In this document: positions 31,093-41,785 of the stretch, in pieces
Numbering within the stretch: position 1 is the stretch's first letter
Layout of the letters: each line of letters begins with the position of its first letter
Origin: Bartonella clarridgeiae ATCC 51734
GTDB lineage: Bacteria; Pseudomonadota; Alphaproteobacteria; Rhizobiales; Rhizobiaceae
Direction: 5' to 3'
NCBI RefSeq assembly: GCF_000518185.1
Contig: NZ_JADC01000010.1
Location: 62,001-126,000, forward strand
Length of the DNA: 64,000 nucleotides
Position numbers and translations under genes: made by a program
The notes under the pieces: model-generated
Told to the model about the DNA's origin: nothing
Databases searched by the model: none
Seen by the model: only the letters and a program-made list of their open reading frames with translations

Positions 31093-31896
31093 ATGGTTTA
31101 TGTGTTATCAGATTTTGCACAAAAACAAGGATATGATATTGAAGCATATGAAAGTGTTGACTCAACAAATCTTGTTGCACAGCAAAAAGCACATGCTGGT
31201 CATCATGGTTATCTTTGGATTGTTGCGAATGAGCAAACACAGGGAAGAGCCAGAAGAGGGAGAATATGGAGTAGTCCAAAAGGAAACCTTTATTCTAGCC
31301 TTTTATTAATTGACGATATTATTCACCAGACTGCTGCTCAACTTAGTTTTGTTGCTGGAGTGAGTATGGTAGAGGCTATAAAACAATTTATAAAAAATGA
31401 AAAACAAATTAATAACCTTGTTAGTTTGAAATGGCCGAACGATATTTTGCTTAAAGGAGCTAAAAGCTGTGGGATTTTGCTTGAGCTTTTTAAATTAACT
31501 TCACAAAAATATGCATTGGTTATTGGTATTGGTATGAATGTAGAACACCATTATGAAGATGCACCATATCCAACTTCAAGTATAAAAAATATTGGTTTGA
31601 ATGTTGATAGAAAACAATTATTTACGGTTCTAACACAATATTTTGCTGAAAATTATCTTCTTTGGAAACAATCGAATGGATGTGACATAATTAGTAAAAA
31701 ATGGCTTTTATATTGTTCTCATGTTGGGCAACATATTAAAGTAATCAACGATAAAAGGATCATTGAAGGTACTTTTGATGGTCTTGATTGTAATTTTAAC
31801 TGTATTGTAAAACAAACAAATGGTCAGCAAACAATCATAACATCTGGAGATGTTCATTTTGGTTTAGGTTTTTCTGCTAATGCCGGTTGTAATTGA
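31093..31896 (+). CDS. birA: Biotin--[acetyl-CoA-carboxylase] ligase (BirA, no DNA-binding domain)
   Basis: A 267-residue biotin protein ligase that activates biotin to biotinyl-AMP and attaches it to carboxylase carrier proteins. The catalytic loop is QGRARRGRIWSSPKGNLYSS, followed by SLKWPNDILLKGAKSCGILLE and a small C-terminal SH3-like domain. There is no N-terminal helix-turn-helix, so it is not a repressor. The frame begins with TTG directly after the nuoN stop; the ATG at 31093 (MVYVLSDF) is the more likely start. The nuoN-birA-rnj order is common in Rhizobiales. Confidence 0.93.
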   Translation: MVYVLSDFAQKQGYDIEAYESVDSTNLVAQQKAHAGHHGYLWIVANEQTQGRARRGRIWSSPKGNLYSSLLLIDDIIHQTAAQLSFVAGVSMVEAIKQFIKNEKQINNLVSLKWPNDILLKGAKSCGILLELFKLTSQKYALVIGIGMNVEHHYEDAPYPTSSIKNIGLNVDRKQLFTVLTQYFAENYLLWKQSNGCDIISKKWLLYCSHVGQHIKVINDKRIIEGTFDGLDCNFNCIVKQTNGQQTIITSGDVHFGLGFSANAGCN

Positions 31897-31948
31897 CTTA
31901 TAAAGTTTTATTTCAGCATGAGTTATCTTAATGATTTAGGAGACATCT

Positions 31949-33625
31949 ATGACTGCTGCTAAAAAGAATGAATTGGTTTTTCTACCTTTAGGAGGAGTCG
32001 GAGAAATAGGAATGAATCTAGCTGCCTATGGATTTGGTCCTAAAGATTGTCGTGAATGGTTACTTGTTGATATGGGGGTTAGTTTTGCAGGTCCTGAATT
32101 ACCTGGAGTAGATCTTATTTTGCCGGATATTCGTTTTTTAGAAAATGAAAGACATAATATATGTGGCCTTATTTTAACCCACGCTCATGAAGATCATTAT
32201 GGTGCTGTTCTTGATTTATGGCCAAAGCTTAAAATTCCACTTTATTGCACTCGTTTTACAGCTGGATTGTTAGAGAGTAAAAGGCAATCAGATTCTGAAC
32301 TTCATGAAATTCCAGTCAATATTTTTCAATCTGGCGATTGCTTTCAGGTTGGATCGTTTTCAATTGAAGCGATTGCTGTTAATCATTCAATTCCAGAAGC
32401 TGTTTCTTTAGCCATTACAACATCTTTAGGAAATGTCATTCACACTGGAGATTGGAAAATTGATCATACACCTTCACTTGGAGCTGTAACAAATGAAAAA
32501 CGGTTTCGCGCTTTAGGAGATAAAGGTGTATTAGCCTTACTATGTGATTCAACTAATGCACTTCAAGATGGTATGTCGCCATCAGAAAAACAAGTTCAGG
32601 AAAGTCTTTCTGAAATTATTTTGCAAGCTAAAGGTCGAGTTGCTATTGCAACTTTTGCCTCTAATATTGGGCGTATACGCTCAATTGTTCTTGCTGCTAT
32701 ATCTGTTGGACGTCAAGTTCTATTAGTAGGGCGTTCTTTAAAGCGTAGTGTTATGGTAGCGCAAGAGCTTGGTTATATGGATGGTTTAGCACCATTTATA
32801 ACAGAAGAAGATTATGGCCATACTCTGAGAAAAGATATTGTTTTGGTGGTAACTGGTAGTCAAGGTGAACCACGTGCTGCATTAGCAAAACTCTCGCGAA
32901 ATGAAATAAAAAATATTGTTCTCTCTCCTGGTGATACAGTTATTTATTCGTCACGTAATATTCCAGGCAATGAAAAAGCTATTATTGATATACAAAATCG
33001 TTTTATTGATCAGGGTATTAATGTTATCACGAATCGTGATGCTCTCGTTCATGTTTCAGGCCATCCCCGTCGTTCAGAACTTTTGCAAATGTATGATTGG
33101 ACAAAACCACAGATACTTGTTCCTGTACATGGTGAAGCAGTACATCTTACAGCTCAGTCAACTTTAGCACATCAAGTTGGCATAAAGACAGTCGCTAGGA
33201 TTAAAAATGGTGACATATTTCGTCTTGCACCAGAACCAGCAGAAGTTACCGATCAAGTCCTTGTTGGTCGTATCTATAAAGATGGTTTTCTTCTTGGTGA
33301 TGAAGACGAATTAGGTATTCGTGAACGTTGCAAACTAAGTTATGTTGGTCATGTTGCTGTTTCTCTTCATATGAATAGTAAGCATGATTTAATTGATGAT
33401 ATTGGACTTATCACATGTGGTCTCCCTAAAAGTAATGGGGCAGGGGAATTATTAGAAGATATTCTTTTAAATGTTATCGAAAATGCCATTAATGGTATTC
33501 CACGTATTAAGAGAAAAGATAATGAACTTGTCCGGAAAGCAGCAAGGCGTGCAGTAAGAGCATCTGTTAACAAGATTTGGGGGAAAAAGCCTATCTGTGT
33601 AGTTTTTTTACATCAATTAAAATAA
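31949..33625 (+). CDS. rnj: Ribonuclease J
   Basis: A 558-residue metallo-beta-lactamase/beta-CASP ribonuclease with 5'-3' exo- and endonuclease activity in rRNA maturation and mRNA decay. The metal site is in LTHAHEDHYGAV (about residue 75) and HTGDWKIDHTP; the beta-CASP part has CDSTNALQDGMSPSE, VVTGSQGEPRAAL and VSGHPRRSEL. The C-terminal domain follows. It is the natural partner of RNase E, also in this window; alphaproteobacteria commonly have both. AGGAGAC precedes the ATG. Confidence 0.95.
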   Translation: MTAAKKNELVFLPLGGVGEIGMNLAAYGFGPKDCREWLLVDMGVSFAGPELPGVDLILPDIRFLENERHNICGLILTHAHEDHYGAVLDLWPKLKIPLYCTRFTAGLLESKRQSDSELHEIPVNIFQSGDCFQVGSFSIEAIAVNHSIPEAVSLAITTSLGNVIHTGDWKIDHTPSLGAVTNEKRFRALGDKGVLALLCDSTNALQDGMSPSEKQVQESLSEIILQAKGRVAIATFASNIGRIRSIVLAAISVGRQVLLVGRSLKRSVMVAQELGYMDGLAPFITEEDYGHTLRKDIVLVVTGSQGEPRAALAKLSRNEIKNIVLSPGDTVIYSSRNIPGNEKAIIDIQNRFIDQGINVITNRDALVHVSGHPRRSELLQMYDWTKPQILVPVHGEAVHLTAQSTLAHQVGIKTVARIKNGDIFRLAPEPAEVTDQVLVGRIYKDGFLLGDEDELGIRERCKLSYVGHVAVSLHMNSKHDLIDDIGLITCGLPKSNGAGELLEDILLNVIENAINGIPRIKRKDNELVRKAARRAVRASVNKIWGKKPICVVFLHQLK

Positions 33626-33787
33626 AAAAGTATTTTAATATTCACTTATTATTTTTAATAAAAAGATAGAACATAATATTTTCAATATTATTATCGTCAT
33701 ATTTGCAAGCTTTCAGAATGTAGCTATAAATATAATTTTTAAAATTGCTGCACTTTGATAAGTTTAATTAGGAGTTGATAAATTTTA

Positions 33788-35116
33788 ATGCGTCTTTCTC
33801 AATATTTTCTTCCTATTTTAAAAGAAAATCCTAAAGAAGCAGAAGTTGTTTCACATCGATTTATGTTGCGCGCTGGTATGGTGCGTCAACAAACATCAGG
33901 AATTTATTCTTGGTTACCATTAGGCAAAAAAGTTCTTGACAAGATTTGCAAGATTATTCGTGAAGAGCAAGAACGAGCTGGTGCTGTAGAAATATTGATG
34001 CCAACGATTCAATCTGCCGATCTTTGGCGTGAAAGTGGCCGTTATAATGATTATGGTCTTGAAATGTTGCGCATTAAAGACCGTCAAGACCGTGATTTAC
34101 TCTATGGTCCAACCAATGAAGAGATGATAACAGATATTTTCCGTTCATATGTTCGTTCTTATAAAGATCTTCCACTTAATCTTTATCATATTCAATGGAA
34201 ATTTCGTGATGAAATTCGTCCACGTTTTGGTGTAATGCGCGCACGCGAATTTTTGATGAAAGATGCTTATTCTTTTGATCTTGATTATGCGAGTGCAAAA
34301 ACATCCTATAATCGTATGTTTGTTGCTTATTTACGTACCTTTTCTCGCATTGGCTTGAAAGCAATTCCTGTGCGTGCTGATACAGGTCCAATTGGTGGTG
34401 AACTTAGTCATGAATTTATCATTTTAGCTGAAACAGGTGAAAGTTCTATATTTTGTGACAAACGATTTCTTGAATTTACTGTTCCACCTATTTCAATTGA
34501 TTTTACTGATAAGGATATTTTGGCTGACATTGTTAGGCAGTGGACATCTTTATACGCTGCAACGGAAGAAATGCACAATGAAGAGGAGTGGAGTAAAGTT
34601 TCTACCAATAATAAGCTTGCGGCGCGCGGTATTGAGGTAGGACATATTTTTCATTTTGGTACTAAATATTCTGCTCCAATGGGAGCAAAAGTTATGGGGC
34701 AAGATGGAAAAGAGCACTTGATCTCTATGGGATCTTATGGAATTGGACCTTCGCGTCTTGTGGCAGCGATCATTGAATCTTCTCATGATGAACATGGTAT
34801 TATTTGGCCAAAGCCAATTACACCATTTGATTGTGGTATCATTAATATGAAACCAGATGATGAAAAATGTAGCTATATGTGTGAAACTCTTTATCAGCGA
34901 CTTATACATGGCGGTTTTGATCCATTGTTAGATGACACGAATGAGCGTCCTGGATCAAAATTTGCAACAATGGATTTGATTGGTCTTCCAATACAAATGA
35001 TTATTGGTCCTAAAAGTGCTGCACAAAATGAAGTTGAAATTAAAGACCGAAAAACAGATGCTAGAGAAATTTTAACGGTTGAAGCTGCACTCAACCGATT
35101 CTCTATAATGTGTTAG
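33788..35116 (+). CDS. proS: Prolyl-tRNA synthetase (short alphaproteobacterial type)
   Basis: A 442-residue class II synthetase that charges tRNA-Pro. Motif 1 region ([15 protein letters not shown]), motif 2 ([25 protein letters not shown], given in parts) and motif 3 ([15 protein letters not shown]) are visible. It lacks the INS editing insertion of the E. coli enzyme, as is normal in alphaproteobacteria. In many relatives a methylmalonyl-CoA epimerase and a DUF1467 gene lie between rnj and proS; here only 162 gene-free bases do. Confidence 0.95.
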   Translation: MRLSQYFLPILKENPKEAEVVSHRFMLRAGMVRQQTSGIYSWLPLGKKVLDKICKIIREEQERAGAVEILMPTIQSADLWRESGRYNDYGLEMLRIKDRQDRDLLYGPTNEEMITDIFRSYVRSYKDLPLNLYHIQWKFRDEIRPRFGVMRAREFLMKDAYSFDLDYASAKTSYNRMFVAYLRTFSRIGLKAIPVRADTGPIGGELSHEFIILAETGESSIFCDKRFLEFTVPPISIDFTDKDILADIVRQWTSLYAATEEMHNEEEWSKVSTNNKLAARGIEVGHIFHFGTKYSAPMGAKVMGQDGKEHLISMGSYGIGPSRLVAAIIESSHDEHGIIWPKPITPFDCGIINMKPDDEKCSYMCETLYQRLIHGGFDPLLDDTNERPGSKFATMDLIGLPIQMIIGPKSAAQNEVEIKDRKTDAREILTVEAALNRFSIMC

Positions 35117-35124
35117 GCAATATT

Positions 35125-36393
35125 ATGAATGTTTTGAGAAATAAAGGATTTTCATCTTATGAATGGATGATTGCTTTCCGTTATATGATTCCTAATAAAA
35201 AACATATGTTTACATCTATTGTTTCAATTATTTCTTTAATTGGAATTATGTTGGGAGTTTTTGCTTTAGTTGTTATTATGGCAGTCATGAATGGTTTTCG
35301 GACAGAGCTTCTTAGTCGTATTTTAGGGATGAATGGGCATCTTGTTGTGCAAACAATTGATTCCAATTTTACTGATTATAATACTCTTATTTCTTCTCTG
35401 GAATCTACCAAAGGTATAAAATTTGTTCTACCTATTATTGAAGGACAAGCTCTTGTTCAGGGTAATTTTGAAGGAGGAACTGGTGCTTTAGTTCGTGGTG
35501 TACGTCAAGAGGATTTAGAGAAGCTTAAAACAGTAGCTCAAAATATTATCTCAGGTACACTTGCTCAGTTTGATAAAGAAGAAGGTGTTGCAATTGGAAG
35601 TGGTTTGGCGGAAAAATTAGGTCTTACAGTCGGAAGTGATCTTCGCATCATTACACCAAATGGTGATGACACGCCCTTTGGAGTTACGCCACGTGTCAAA
35701 GCTTATAAAGTGGTTGCTATCTTTGAAGTTGGTATGTCAGAATATGATTCAATATTTATTTTTATGCCTCTTCATGAAGCACAGATTTTCTTTAATCTAG
35801 GGGAAAAAATTCAATCTCTAGAGTTATTTCTTAATGATCCTGATGCCATTGATCAAATAAAGCCGGTGATAGAAAAAGCAGTTAATCAACAAATTAATTT
35901 AATTGATTGGCGTATGCGGAATCAAGCTTTTTTTTCAGCCTTACAAGTTGAACGAAATGTTATGTTTTTTATTCTCTCTCTTATTATCCTTGTTGCTGTT
36001 TTGAATATCATTTCAGGATTGATAATGCTTGTAAAAGATAAAAGCTATGATATTGCAATTCTGCGCACAATGGGAGCAGATCAAAGTGCGATTATGCATA
36101 TATTTATTATCACTGGTATGGTAATTGGACTTATTGGAACGATATTGGGTTTGATTTTAGGAATTATAGTTACTATCAATATTAATCATGTTCAGGATTT
36201 TATATCTTGGTTGTTTAATGTCGATGTTTTTAATCCTCAGCTTTATTTTTTAGCAAAATTGCCAGCACGGATTGAATGGGGGCAAACTGCTATGGTAGTT
36301 ATGATGGCTTTGTTTTTATCCTTTCTTGCGACACTTATTCCGGCCTGGCGTGCTGCTAAATTAGATCCTGTACAAGCTTTGAGGTATGAATAA
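35125..36393 (+). CDS. lolC: Lipoprotein-releasing ABC transporter permease (LolC/LolE family)
   Basis: A 422-residue MacB/FtsX-type permease with four transmembrane helices (about residues 22-50 and three from 270 to 405) and a large periplasmic domain. N-terminal [13 protein letters not shown] and C-terminal [24 protein letters not shown] are family hallmarks. With LolD it extracts outer-membrane lipoproteins from the inner membrane. The frame is open to a GTG overlapping proS, but TAGG lies 7 bases before the ATG at 35125 (MNVLRNKGF), which I prefer. Its stop overlaps the lolD ATG by one base. Confidence 0.92.
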   Translation: MNVLRNKGFSSYEWMIAFRYMIPNKKHMFTSIVSIISLIGIMLGVFALVVIMAVMNGFRTELLSRILGMNGHLVVQTIDSNFTDYNTLISSLESTKGIKFVLPIIEGQALVQGNFEGGTGALVRGVRQEDLEKLKTVAQNIISGTLAQFDKEEGVAIGSGLAEKLGLTVGSDLRIITPNGDDTPFGVTPRVKAYKVVAIFEVGMSEYDSIFIFMPLHEAQIFFNLGEKIQSLELFLNDPDAIDQIKPVIEKAVNQQINLIDWRMRNQAFFSALQVERNVMFFILSLIILVAVLNIISGLIMLVKDKSYDIAILRTMGADQSAIMHIFIITGMVIGLIGTILGLILGIIVTININHVQDFISWLFNVDVFNPQLYFLAKLPARIEWGQTAMVVMMALFLSFLATLIPAWRAAKLDPVQALRYE

Positions 36394-37073
36394 TGTCTAT
36401 TGTTTTAGAGCTTGTAGAGATTGAGAGATATTTTTTTGATAATGACAAACCTTTAGTTATTTTGGACAAAGTTAATTTTGTTCTAAAACGTGGAGAACTT
36501 GTAGCACTTGTAGCGCCGTCTGGTTCCGGAAAATCAACACTTCTTCATATTGCTGGATTATTGGAAAAACCAACATCTGGTGATATTTTATTGCGCGGTG
36601 TCTCTTGTGCAAAATGTTCTGATAATGAGCGGACAGCAATCAGACGAAATCATATTGGTTTTGTCTATCAATTTCACCATTTGCTTCCAGAATTTACAGC
36701 TTTAGAAAATGTTATGATTCCTCAAATGATCGCAGGATTGAAAAAATCAGTTGCGGGAAATCGTGCCCTTAAATTATTAACCTATCTTCGCGTTGCTCAT
36801 CGCGCTAAACACCGTCCATCAGAATTATCAGGAGGTGAGCAACAACGTGTTGCGATTGCACGTGCTGTAGCAAATGCACCTTCTGTACTTTTAGCTGATG
36901 AGCCTACAGGAAATCTTGATCCTATAACTTCAGCTTATGTATTTCAAGCTTTATCATTACTTGTTCGCCAATCTGGTCTTGCGGCTCTTATTGCCACACA
37001 CAATTATGGTTTAGCTAAACAGATGCACCGTCGAATTACACTTAAAGAAAAAAAAATTATTGAACTTCCTTAA
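36393..37073 (+). CDS. lolD: Lipoprotein-releasing ABC transporter ATP-binding protein LolD
   Basis: A 226-residue ABC ATPase. Walker [10 protein letters not shown] (residues 41-49), Q-loop [17 protein letters not shown] with the LolD-type signature, ABC signature [14 protein letters not shown], Walker [13 protein letters not shown] and H-loop IATHN. It works with the adjacent lolC permease product, probably as a LolCD-type homodimeric permease complex, since no second permease gene is present. The one-base overlap with lolC (TAATG) shows coupling. Confidence 0.94.
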   Translation: MSIVLELVEIERYFFDNDKPLVILDKVNFVLKRGELVALVAPSGSGKSTLLHIAGLLEKPTSGDILLRGVSCAKCSDNERTAIRRNHIGFVYQFHHLLPEFTALENVMIPQMIAGLKKSVAGNRALKLLTYLRVAHRAKHRPSELSGGEQQRVAIARAVANAPSVLLADEPTGNLDPITSAYVFQALSLLVRQSGLAALIATHNYGLAKQMHRRITLKEKKIIELP

Positions 37074-37145
37074 TATGAGATACAAAATTTATTCTAAAAA
37101 GAACACTATAGTATATGTTTATTTTCACCTATTAAGGAGATTTTT

Positions 37146-37436
37146 ATGACAAATTTAGCCATTGATGAAAATCAATTGGATTCACGTCGTCGTCGATTGA
37201 TTTTTCGTGCATGGCATCGAGGCATTCGTGAAATGGACTTGATTTTGGGCCAATATGTTGATGCACATATTGCTAAGATGAATGATCAGACAGTTTCTGA
37301 ACTTGAATATATTATGTCTTTTGAAGATCGTGATTTATTAACATGGATTACAGGGGAAGTTTCTGTACCATATAAGGTAGATAGTCCACTTTTTCGCGAC
37401 ATTATAAATTATCGTTCTCGTATAAATTTTAATTAA
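37146..37436 (+). CDS. sdhE: Succinate dehydrogenase assembly factor SdhE
   Basis: A 96-residue SdhE/Sdh5 family protein that promotes covalent FAD attachment to the succinate dehydrogenase flavoprotein. The hallmark RGIRE motif is at residues 25-29 inside RLIFRAWHRGIREMDLILG, and the helical remainder (YIMSFEDRDLLTWITG) fits. AAGGAGA precedes the ATG. It lies just 5 bases ahead of mfd. In many Rhizobiales the order is recG-sdhE-mfd; recG is not present here. Confidence 0.93.
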   Translation: MTNLAIDENQLDSRRRRLIFRAWHRGIREMDLILGQYVDAHIAKMNDQTVSELEYIMSFEDRDLLTWITGEVSVPYKVDSPLFRDIINYRSRINFN

Positions 37437-37441
37437 TTAAA

Positions 37442-40400
37442 ATGGCTATATTAAAAAAAATTATTATTCCAAAAAATACGCATGGTTATATGATTTTTGA
37501 TGGTGTTGTTGACGGATTTGAAGCTTTTGCACTTGCTAAATTAAGTGCAGAAATTGCTAAAGATAAACCACTTGTTTACATTGTCCGTGATGGAACAAAA
37601 ATGGCTTATTTACAGCAAGCTTTAAATTTTATTAAACCTAATTTACCTGTTCTTCAGTTTCCGGCATGGGATTGTTTACCTTATGATCGCGTATCACCTG
37701 GGATAATTATTACTGCACGTCGGCTTTCAGCTTTGGCTCATATGTCAGACCTGCGTAAAAATCCACGTTCTGCAATTATACTAACAACAGCAAATACAAT
37801 TATTCAAAAACTGCCACCTTGTGTAATGATTGATGAACAAATTATCCATGCGCGTGTTGGTCAATGCATGGATATGACACATTTGATTCATTATTTAGAA
37901 CGTAATGGCTTTGAACGCGTTGCAACTGTACGTGATATTGGTGAATTTGCTGTAAGAGGAGGAATTATTGATATTTTTTCTCCTAGTTATACAGAGCCTC
38001 TGCGTCTTGATTTTTTTGGCCATACCTTAGAGGCAATTCGCGTATTTGATTCAGCTACACAACGAACAATAGCGAACAAAACAGAATTATTTTTGCAGCC
38101 AATGAGTGAAATTATCCTCACTCCTAAGTTCATCAGCCGATTTAAAAGCAATTATATTCGTGTTTTTGGTGTACCCAAAAAAAGTGATATGCTTTATGAA
38201 GCTGTTTCCCAAGGGAGGCGTTTTCCAGGTATGGAGCATTGGCTCCCATTTTTTTATGAAAATCTTAATAGCTTTTTTGATCATTGTGGTAATTTACCTG
38301 TTGTTTTTGAGCATCTGATAGAAGAAGTTCTCATTGAACGCCATCGCCTTATTGAAGATTATTATAGTGCTCGCAGAGAATGCGAAAGTAATCAAGAAAA
38401 TGCTGTTTCTTACAATCCAATAGATCCTAATCTTCTTTATTGGACACCAGAACAAGTTTTAACATGTATAGAACAATCTGGTCAGCGTATTGATTTTACA
38501 CCTTTTAATATTTCACAAACAGTTGAACAAACAGTTATTCATACGAATGTTACACAAGGCTATGATTTTATAAAAGAACGTAATGCTCTAGATAAAAATG
38601 TTTTTTCAAGTGTGGTTGATCATATTGCTTCATTACGATCTGCTGGAAAGAAAGTACTTTTGGCTTTTTGGAGTGAAGGATCTATGGATCGTTTACTGCA
38701 AGTTCTTGATGAACACGGGTTACAAAAAGTAGAAATTGCAAAATCCTTGCAAACTGTAAAAGCGACACCACGTGATCGTATCTTAGCTGCTGTTCTAATG
38801 ATAGAACATGGCTTTGAAATTGGAGATTTTGTTATTATAGCAGAACAAGATATCCTTGGTGATCGACTAGTAAGATCACTAAAAAGGCGCAAGAATAAGG
38901 CGCATTTTATTTCTGAAATTACTTCATTAAATTCTGGTGATATCGTTGTACATGTTGATCACGGTATTGGACAGTTTATTGGTCTCAAAACTATTATGAC
39001 AACTGGAATTTTACGTGATTGTTTAGAAATCAACTATGCTGGAGGCGATCGGCTATTTTTGCCCGTTGAAAATATTGAACTTTTATCTCGTTATGGATCA
39101 GAAAACACGAATGTAACATTGGATAAATTAGGGAGTGCTGGTTGGCAAACACGTAAAACACGTCTTAAAAAGCATTTGTTGAAAATTGCTGGTCAATTGA
39201 TCTGTATAGCTGCAGAACGCGCTACGCGTTCTGCACCTGCTTTAACCCCACCAGTAGGGCTCTTTGATGAATTTGTTGCATGTTTTCCTTATGAGGAAAC
39301 AGATGATCAAATGGATGCGATTGATGCTGTTTTAGATGATTTAGCATCAGGAAAACCAATGGATCGTTTAATCTGCGGTGATGTTGGTTTTGGCAAAACA
39401 GAAGTTGCTATTCGAAGTGCTTTTGTTACAGCATTAAATGGTTATCAAGTTGCTGTTGTTGTGCCAACAACTTTACTTTCACGACAACATTACAAAACCT
39501 TTATGTCACGTTTTGAAGGGTTACCGGTTAAGATTGCTCATTTGTCAAGGCTTGTAAAAACGAAAGAACTGGCACAAGTTAAAAAAGGTATTTCAGAGGG
39601 TACTATCGATATTGTTATTGGAACACATGCATTACTCAATGACTCAGTCAATTTTTCACGGTTAGGGCTTCTTATCATTGATGAAGAACAGCACTTCGGA
39701 GTAAAACATAAAGAGCGTCTAAAAAAGCTAAAAAGTGATATTCATGTTCTTACACTTTCAGCTACTCCTATACCAAGAACTTTAAGCCTTGCTTTATCAG
39801 GGTTACGTGAACTTTCATTAATCACGACTCCGCCTATTGATAGAATGGCTGTACGTACTTTTATTTCACCTTTTGATGTGATGGTTATACGCGAAACATT
39901 ATTGCGCGAATATTATCGAGGTGGACAAAGCTTTTATGTTTGCCCTCGTATTTCTGATCTTTCTTATGTAGAAGAATATCTCAAAACGCATGTGCCTGAA
40001 CTTAAATTTGTTATAGCACATGGACAAATGCCAGCTCGACAACTTGATGATATTATGAATGCATTTTATGATGGACAATATGACGTATTACTTTCAACTA
40101 CCATCATTGAATCAGGTCTTGATATTCCGACAGCAAATACATTAATTGTGCATCGTGCTGAAATGTTTGGTCTTTCTGCACTCTACCAGTTACGTGGTAG
40201 AGTAGGGCGTTCAAAACAACGCGCTTATGCGCTTTTTACTTTTCCTTCTGGCAAAGTTTTAATTCCTGCAGCAGATCGTCGTCTTAAAGTTTTACAATCT
40301 CTTGATACATTGGGTGCAGGTTTTCAACTAGCTAGTCATGATATGGACATTCGAGGTTCAGGTAATTTATTGGGTGAAGAGCAATCAGGACATATTAAAG

Positions 40401-40942
40401 AAGTTGGTTTTGAACTCTACCAAAAAATGCTTGAAGAGGCAGTTGCTGAATTAAAAGATGACGAATATAACACGGATAATCAGTGGTCACCTCAAATTTC
40501 TCTCGGTACAACAGTGATTATACCAGAAAGTTTTGTTCCTGATTTATCATTACGTATGGGGCTTTATCATCGTTTGACAGAGCTTGATAATCTAGAAAAA
40601 ATTGATGAATTTGGAGCTGAATTAATTGACCGCTTTGGTCCTTTACCACTCGAAGTTCAAAACCTACTTAAAGTCTTTTATATAAAAACATTATGTAGAA
40701 AAGCACATGTGGAAAAATTAGATGCTGGACCAAAGGGGATTGTTATACAGTTTCGTAATAATTACTTTGAAAGTGGTATTGCTCTTGTTCAGTGGATTGA
40801 GAAACAAGGCTCGATGGCAAAAATTCGGCCAGACCAAAGTATTGTTCTTATTCGTGATTGGACTACAATAAATGAAAGACTTGTTGGTGCTACAACTATT
40901 ATGACACAGCTTGCAGAAATGGCAACAGAATGCGCCGCTTAA
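37442..40942 (+). CDS. mfd: Transcription-repair coupling factor Mfd
   Basis: A 1166-residue Mfd that removes RNA polymerase stalled at DNA lesions and recruits UvrA. Domain order: UvrB-like N-terminal module, CarD-like RNA-polymerase interaction domain from about residue 495 (GDIVVHVDHGIGQFIGLK), RecG-like helicase with Walker A CGDVGFGKTEVA (about 642-653), DEEQHFGVKHKERLK (about 747) and LSATPIPRTL, helicase motif VI region YQLRGRVGRS, and the C-terminal TRCF domain. Length is normal. It probably shares a transcript with sdhE. Confidence 0.97.
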   Translation: MAILKKIIIPKNTHGYMIFDGVVDGFEAFALAKLSAEIAKDKPLVYIVRDGTKMAYLQQALNFIKPNLPVLQFPAWDCLPYDRVSPGIIITARRLSALAHMSDLRKNPRSAIILTTANTIIQKLPPCVMIDEQIIHARVGQCMDMTHLIHYLERNGFERVATVRDIGEFAVRGGIIDIFSPSYTEPLRLDFFGHTLEAIRVFDSATQRTIANKTELFLQPMSEIILTPKFISRFKSNYIRVFGVPKKSDMLYEAVSQGRRFPGMEHWLPFFYENLNSFFDHCGNLPVVFEHLIEEVLIERHRLIEDYYSARRECESNQENAVSYNPIDPNLLYWTPEQVLTCIEQSGQRIDFTPFNISQTVEQTVIHTNVTQGYDFIKERNALDKNVFSSVVDHIASLRSAGKKVLLAFWSEGSMDRLLQVLDEHGLQKVEIAKSLQTVKATPRDRILAAVLMIEHGFEIGDFVIIAEQDILGDRLVRSLKRRKNKAHFISEITSLNSGDIVVHVDHGIGQFIGLKTIMTTGILRDCLEINYAGGDRLFLPVENIELLSRYGSENTNVTLDKLGSAGWQTRKTRLKKHLLKIAGQLICIAAERATRSAPALTPPVGLFDEFVACFPYEETDDQMDAIDAVLDDLASGKPMDRLICGDVGFGKTEVAIRSAFVTALNGYQVAVVVPTTLLSRQHYKTFMSRFEGLPVKIAHLSRLVKTKELAQVKKGISEGTIDIVIGTHALLNDSVNFSRLGLLIIDEEQHFGVKHKERLKKLKSDIHVLTLSATPIPRTLSLALSGLRELSLITTPPIDRMAVRTFISPFDVMVIRETLLREYYRGGQSFYVCPRISDLSYVEEYLKTHVPELKFVIAHGQMPARQLDDIMNAFYDGQYDVLLSTTIIESGLDIPTANTLIVHRAEMFGLSALYQLRGRVGRSKQRAYALFTFPSGKVLIPAADRRLKVLQSLDTLGAGFQLASHDMDIRGSGNLLGEEQSGHIKEVGFELYQKMLEEAVAELKDDEYNTDNQWSPQISLGTTVIIPESFVPDLSLRMGLYHRLTELDNLEKIDEFGAELIDRFGPLPLEVQNLLKVFYIKTLCRKAHVEKLDAGPKGIVIQFRNNYFESGIALVQWIEKQGSMAKIRPDQSIVLIRDWTTINERLVGATTIMTQLAEMATECAA

Positions 40943-41785
40943 TAATTGCGACAGATAACGTAATGGTTAAACAGTTATAAGAGTTTTATCTAACTTTTGT
41001 AAAGAAATTAGAATAATATGGCTACATTCCAAAATTACTAATTATAACTTTATGTAATATTTAAGCAAAATATGCTTATCTGAGTCTACTTTACTAAGGA
41101 ATCTCTCACAGTCAATCCCTTTCTGATTTAACTCTTAGTAAAAAATCAAATATCTTATGCAAAAAAAGGAAATCATTGAAGAAAAAAATCTACTATGGTA
41201 TTAATTTGAATGTAATTCGTAAAAAAGTCTGAAAATTCTCTTATACTTGTAGATGCTTTTGCTGAAGAAAAGAAGATCCGATTGAAATGAAGAAGCTTTC
41301 GGAGGATGATAAGATATTTCGTGATGAATAGCGATTGTAAGGTTACTCTTAGAAAACGATATCATAAAAAAAGAGTATGAATAGGAGAATGTAAAAAAAA
41401 ACAAATTAAAGAACAAAACTGCGAATGACCAGTTAGAGTCTGAGTTGTGCAAAAAATTTGGTTGGAAAGAAGATTTTAGTTGGGTAAAAGACGCAATCGA
41501 TTTAAATCTAGTATTAAGAATTGAATTAAAATTTATGTATAGCGGAAATACTTATTATTCTAAAATTATTCTAAAAAAACGTCATAGGAAAAGAAAATTT
41601 ATTACATATAGTAATAATCTTGCACAGGAATAATCCAAAACACGTCTTTTTGTTCTGCAAGAATTACAAAGGATTATATAATATAATGTTTCCAAACAAA
41701 TCGCATGCACTTTTATATAAAAAAATTTTTGAATAAATAAAATTTAAAACAATTTTTGTAACGGTTGTTTTCGTTTTTATTTTCC
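40943..41785. other. Gene-poor stretch, possibly holding remains of an unrecognised gene
   Basis: About 840 bases between mfd and the solute-binding protein gene. Two fragments look like former coding sequence on the + strand: an open piece around 41266-41330 reading EDPIEMKKLSEDDKIFRDE, and 41385-41630, about 80 codons without a good start, reading FGWKEDFSWVKDAIDLNLVL and ending SNNLAQE. They are in different frames with stops between. I do not recognise either and cannot exclude chance. No RNA gene, repeat or terminator found. Confidence 0.35.

Noticed and set aside
41201-41452. An 83-codon minus-strand ORF (Phe/Ser-rich)
   Set aside because: Low complexity, no good start signal, no recognisable domain; probably the antisense of the decayed + strand fragments.
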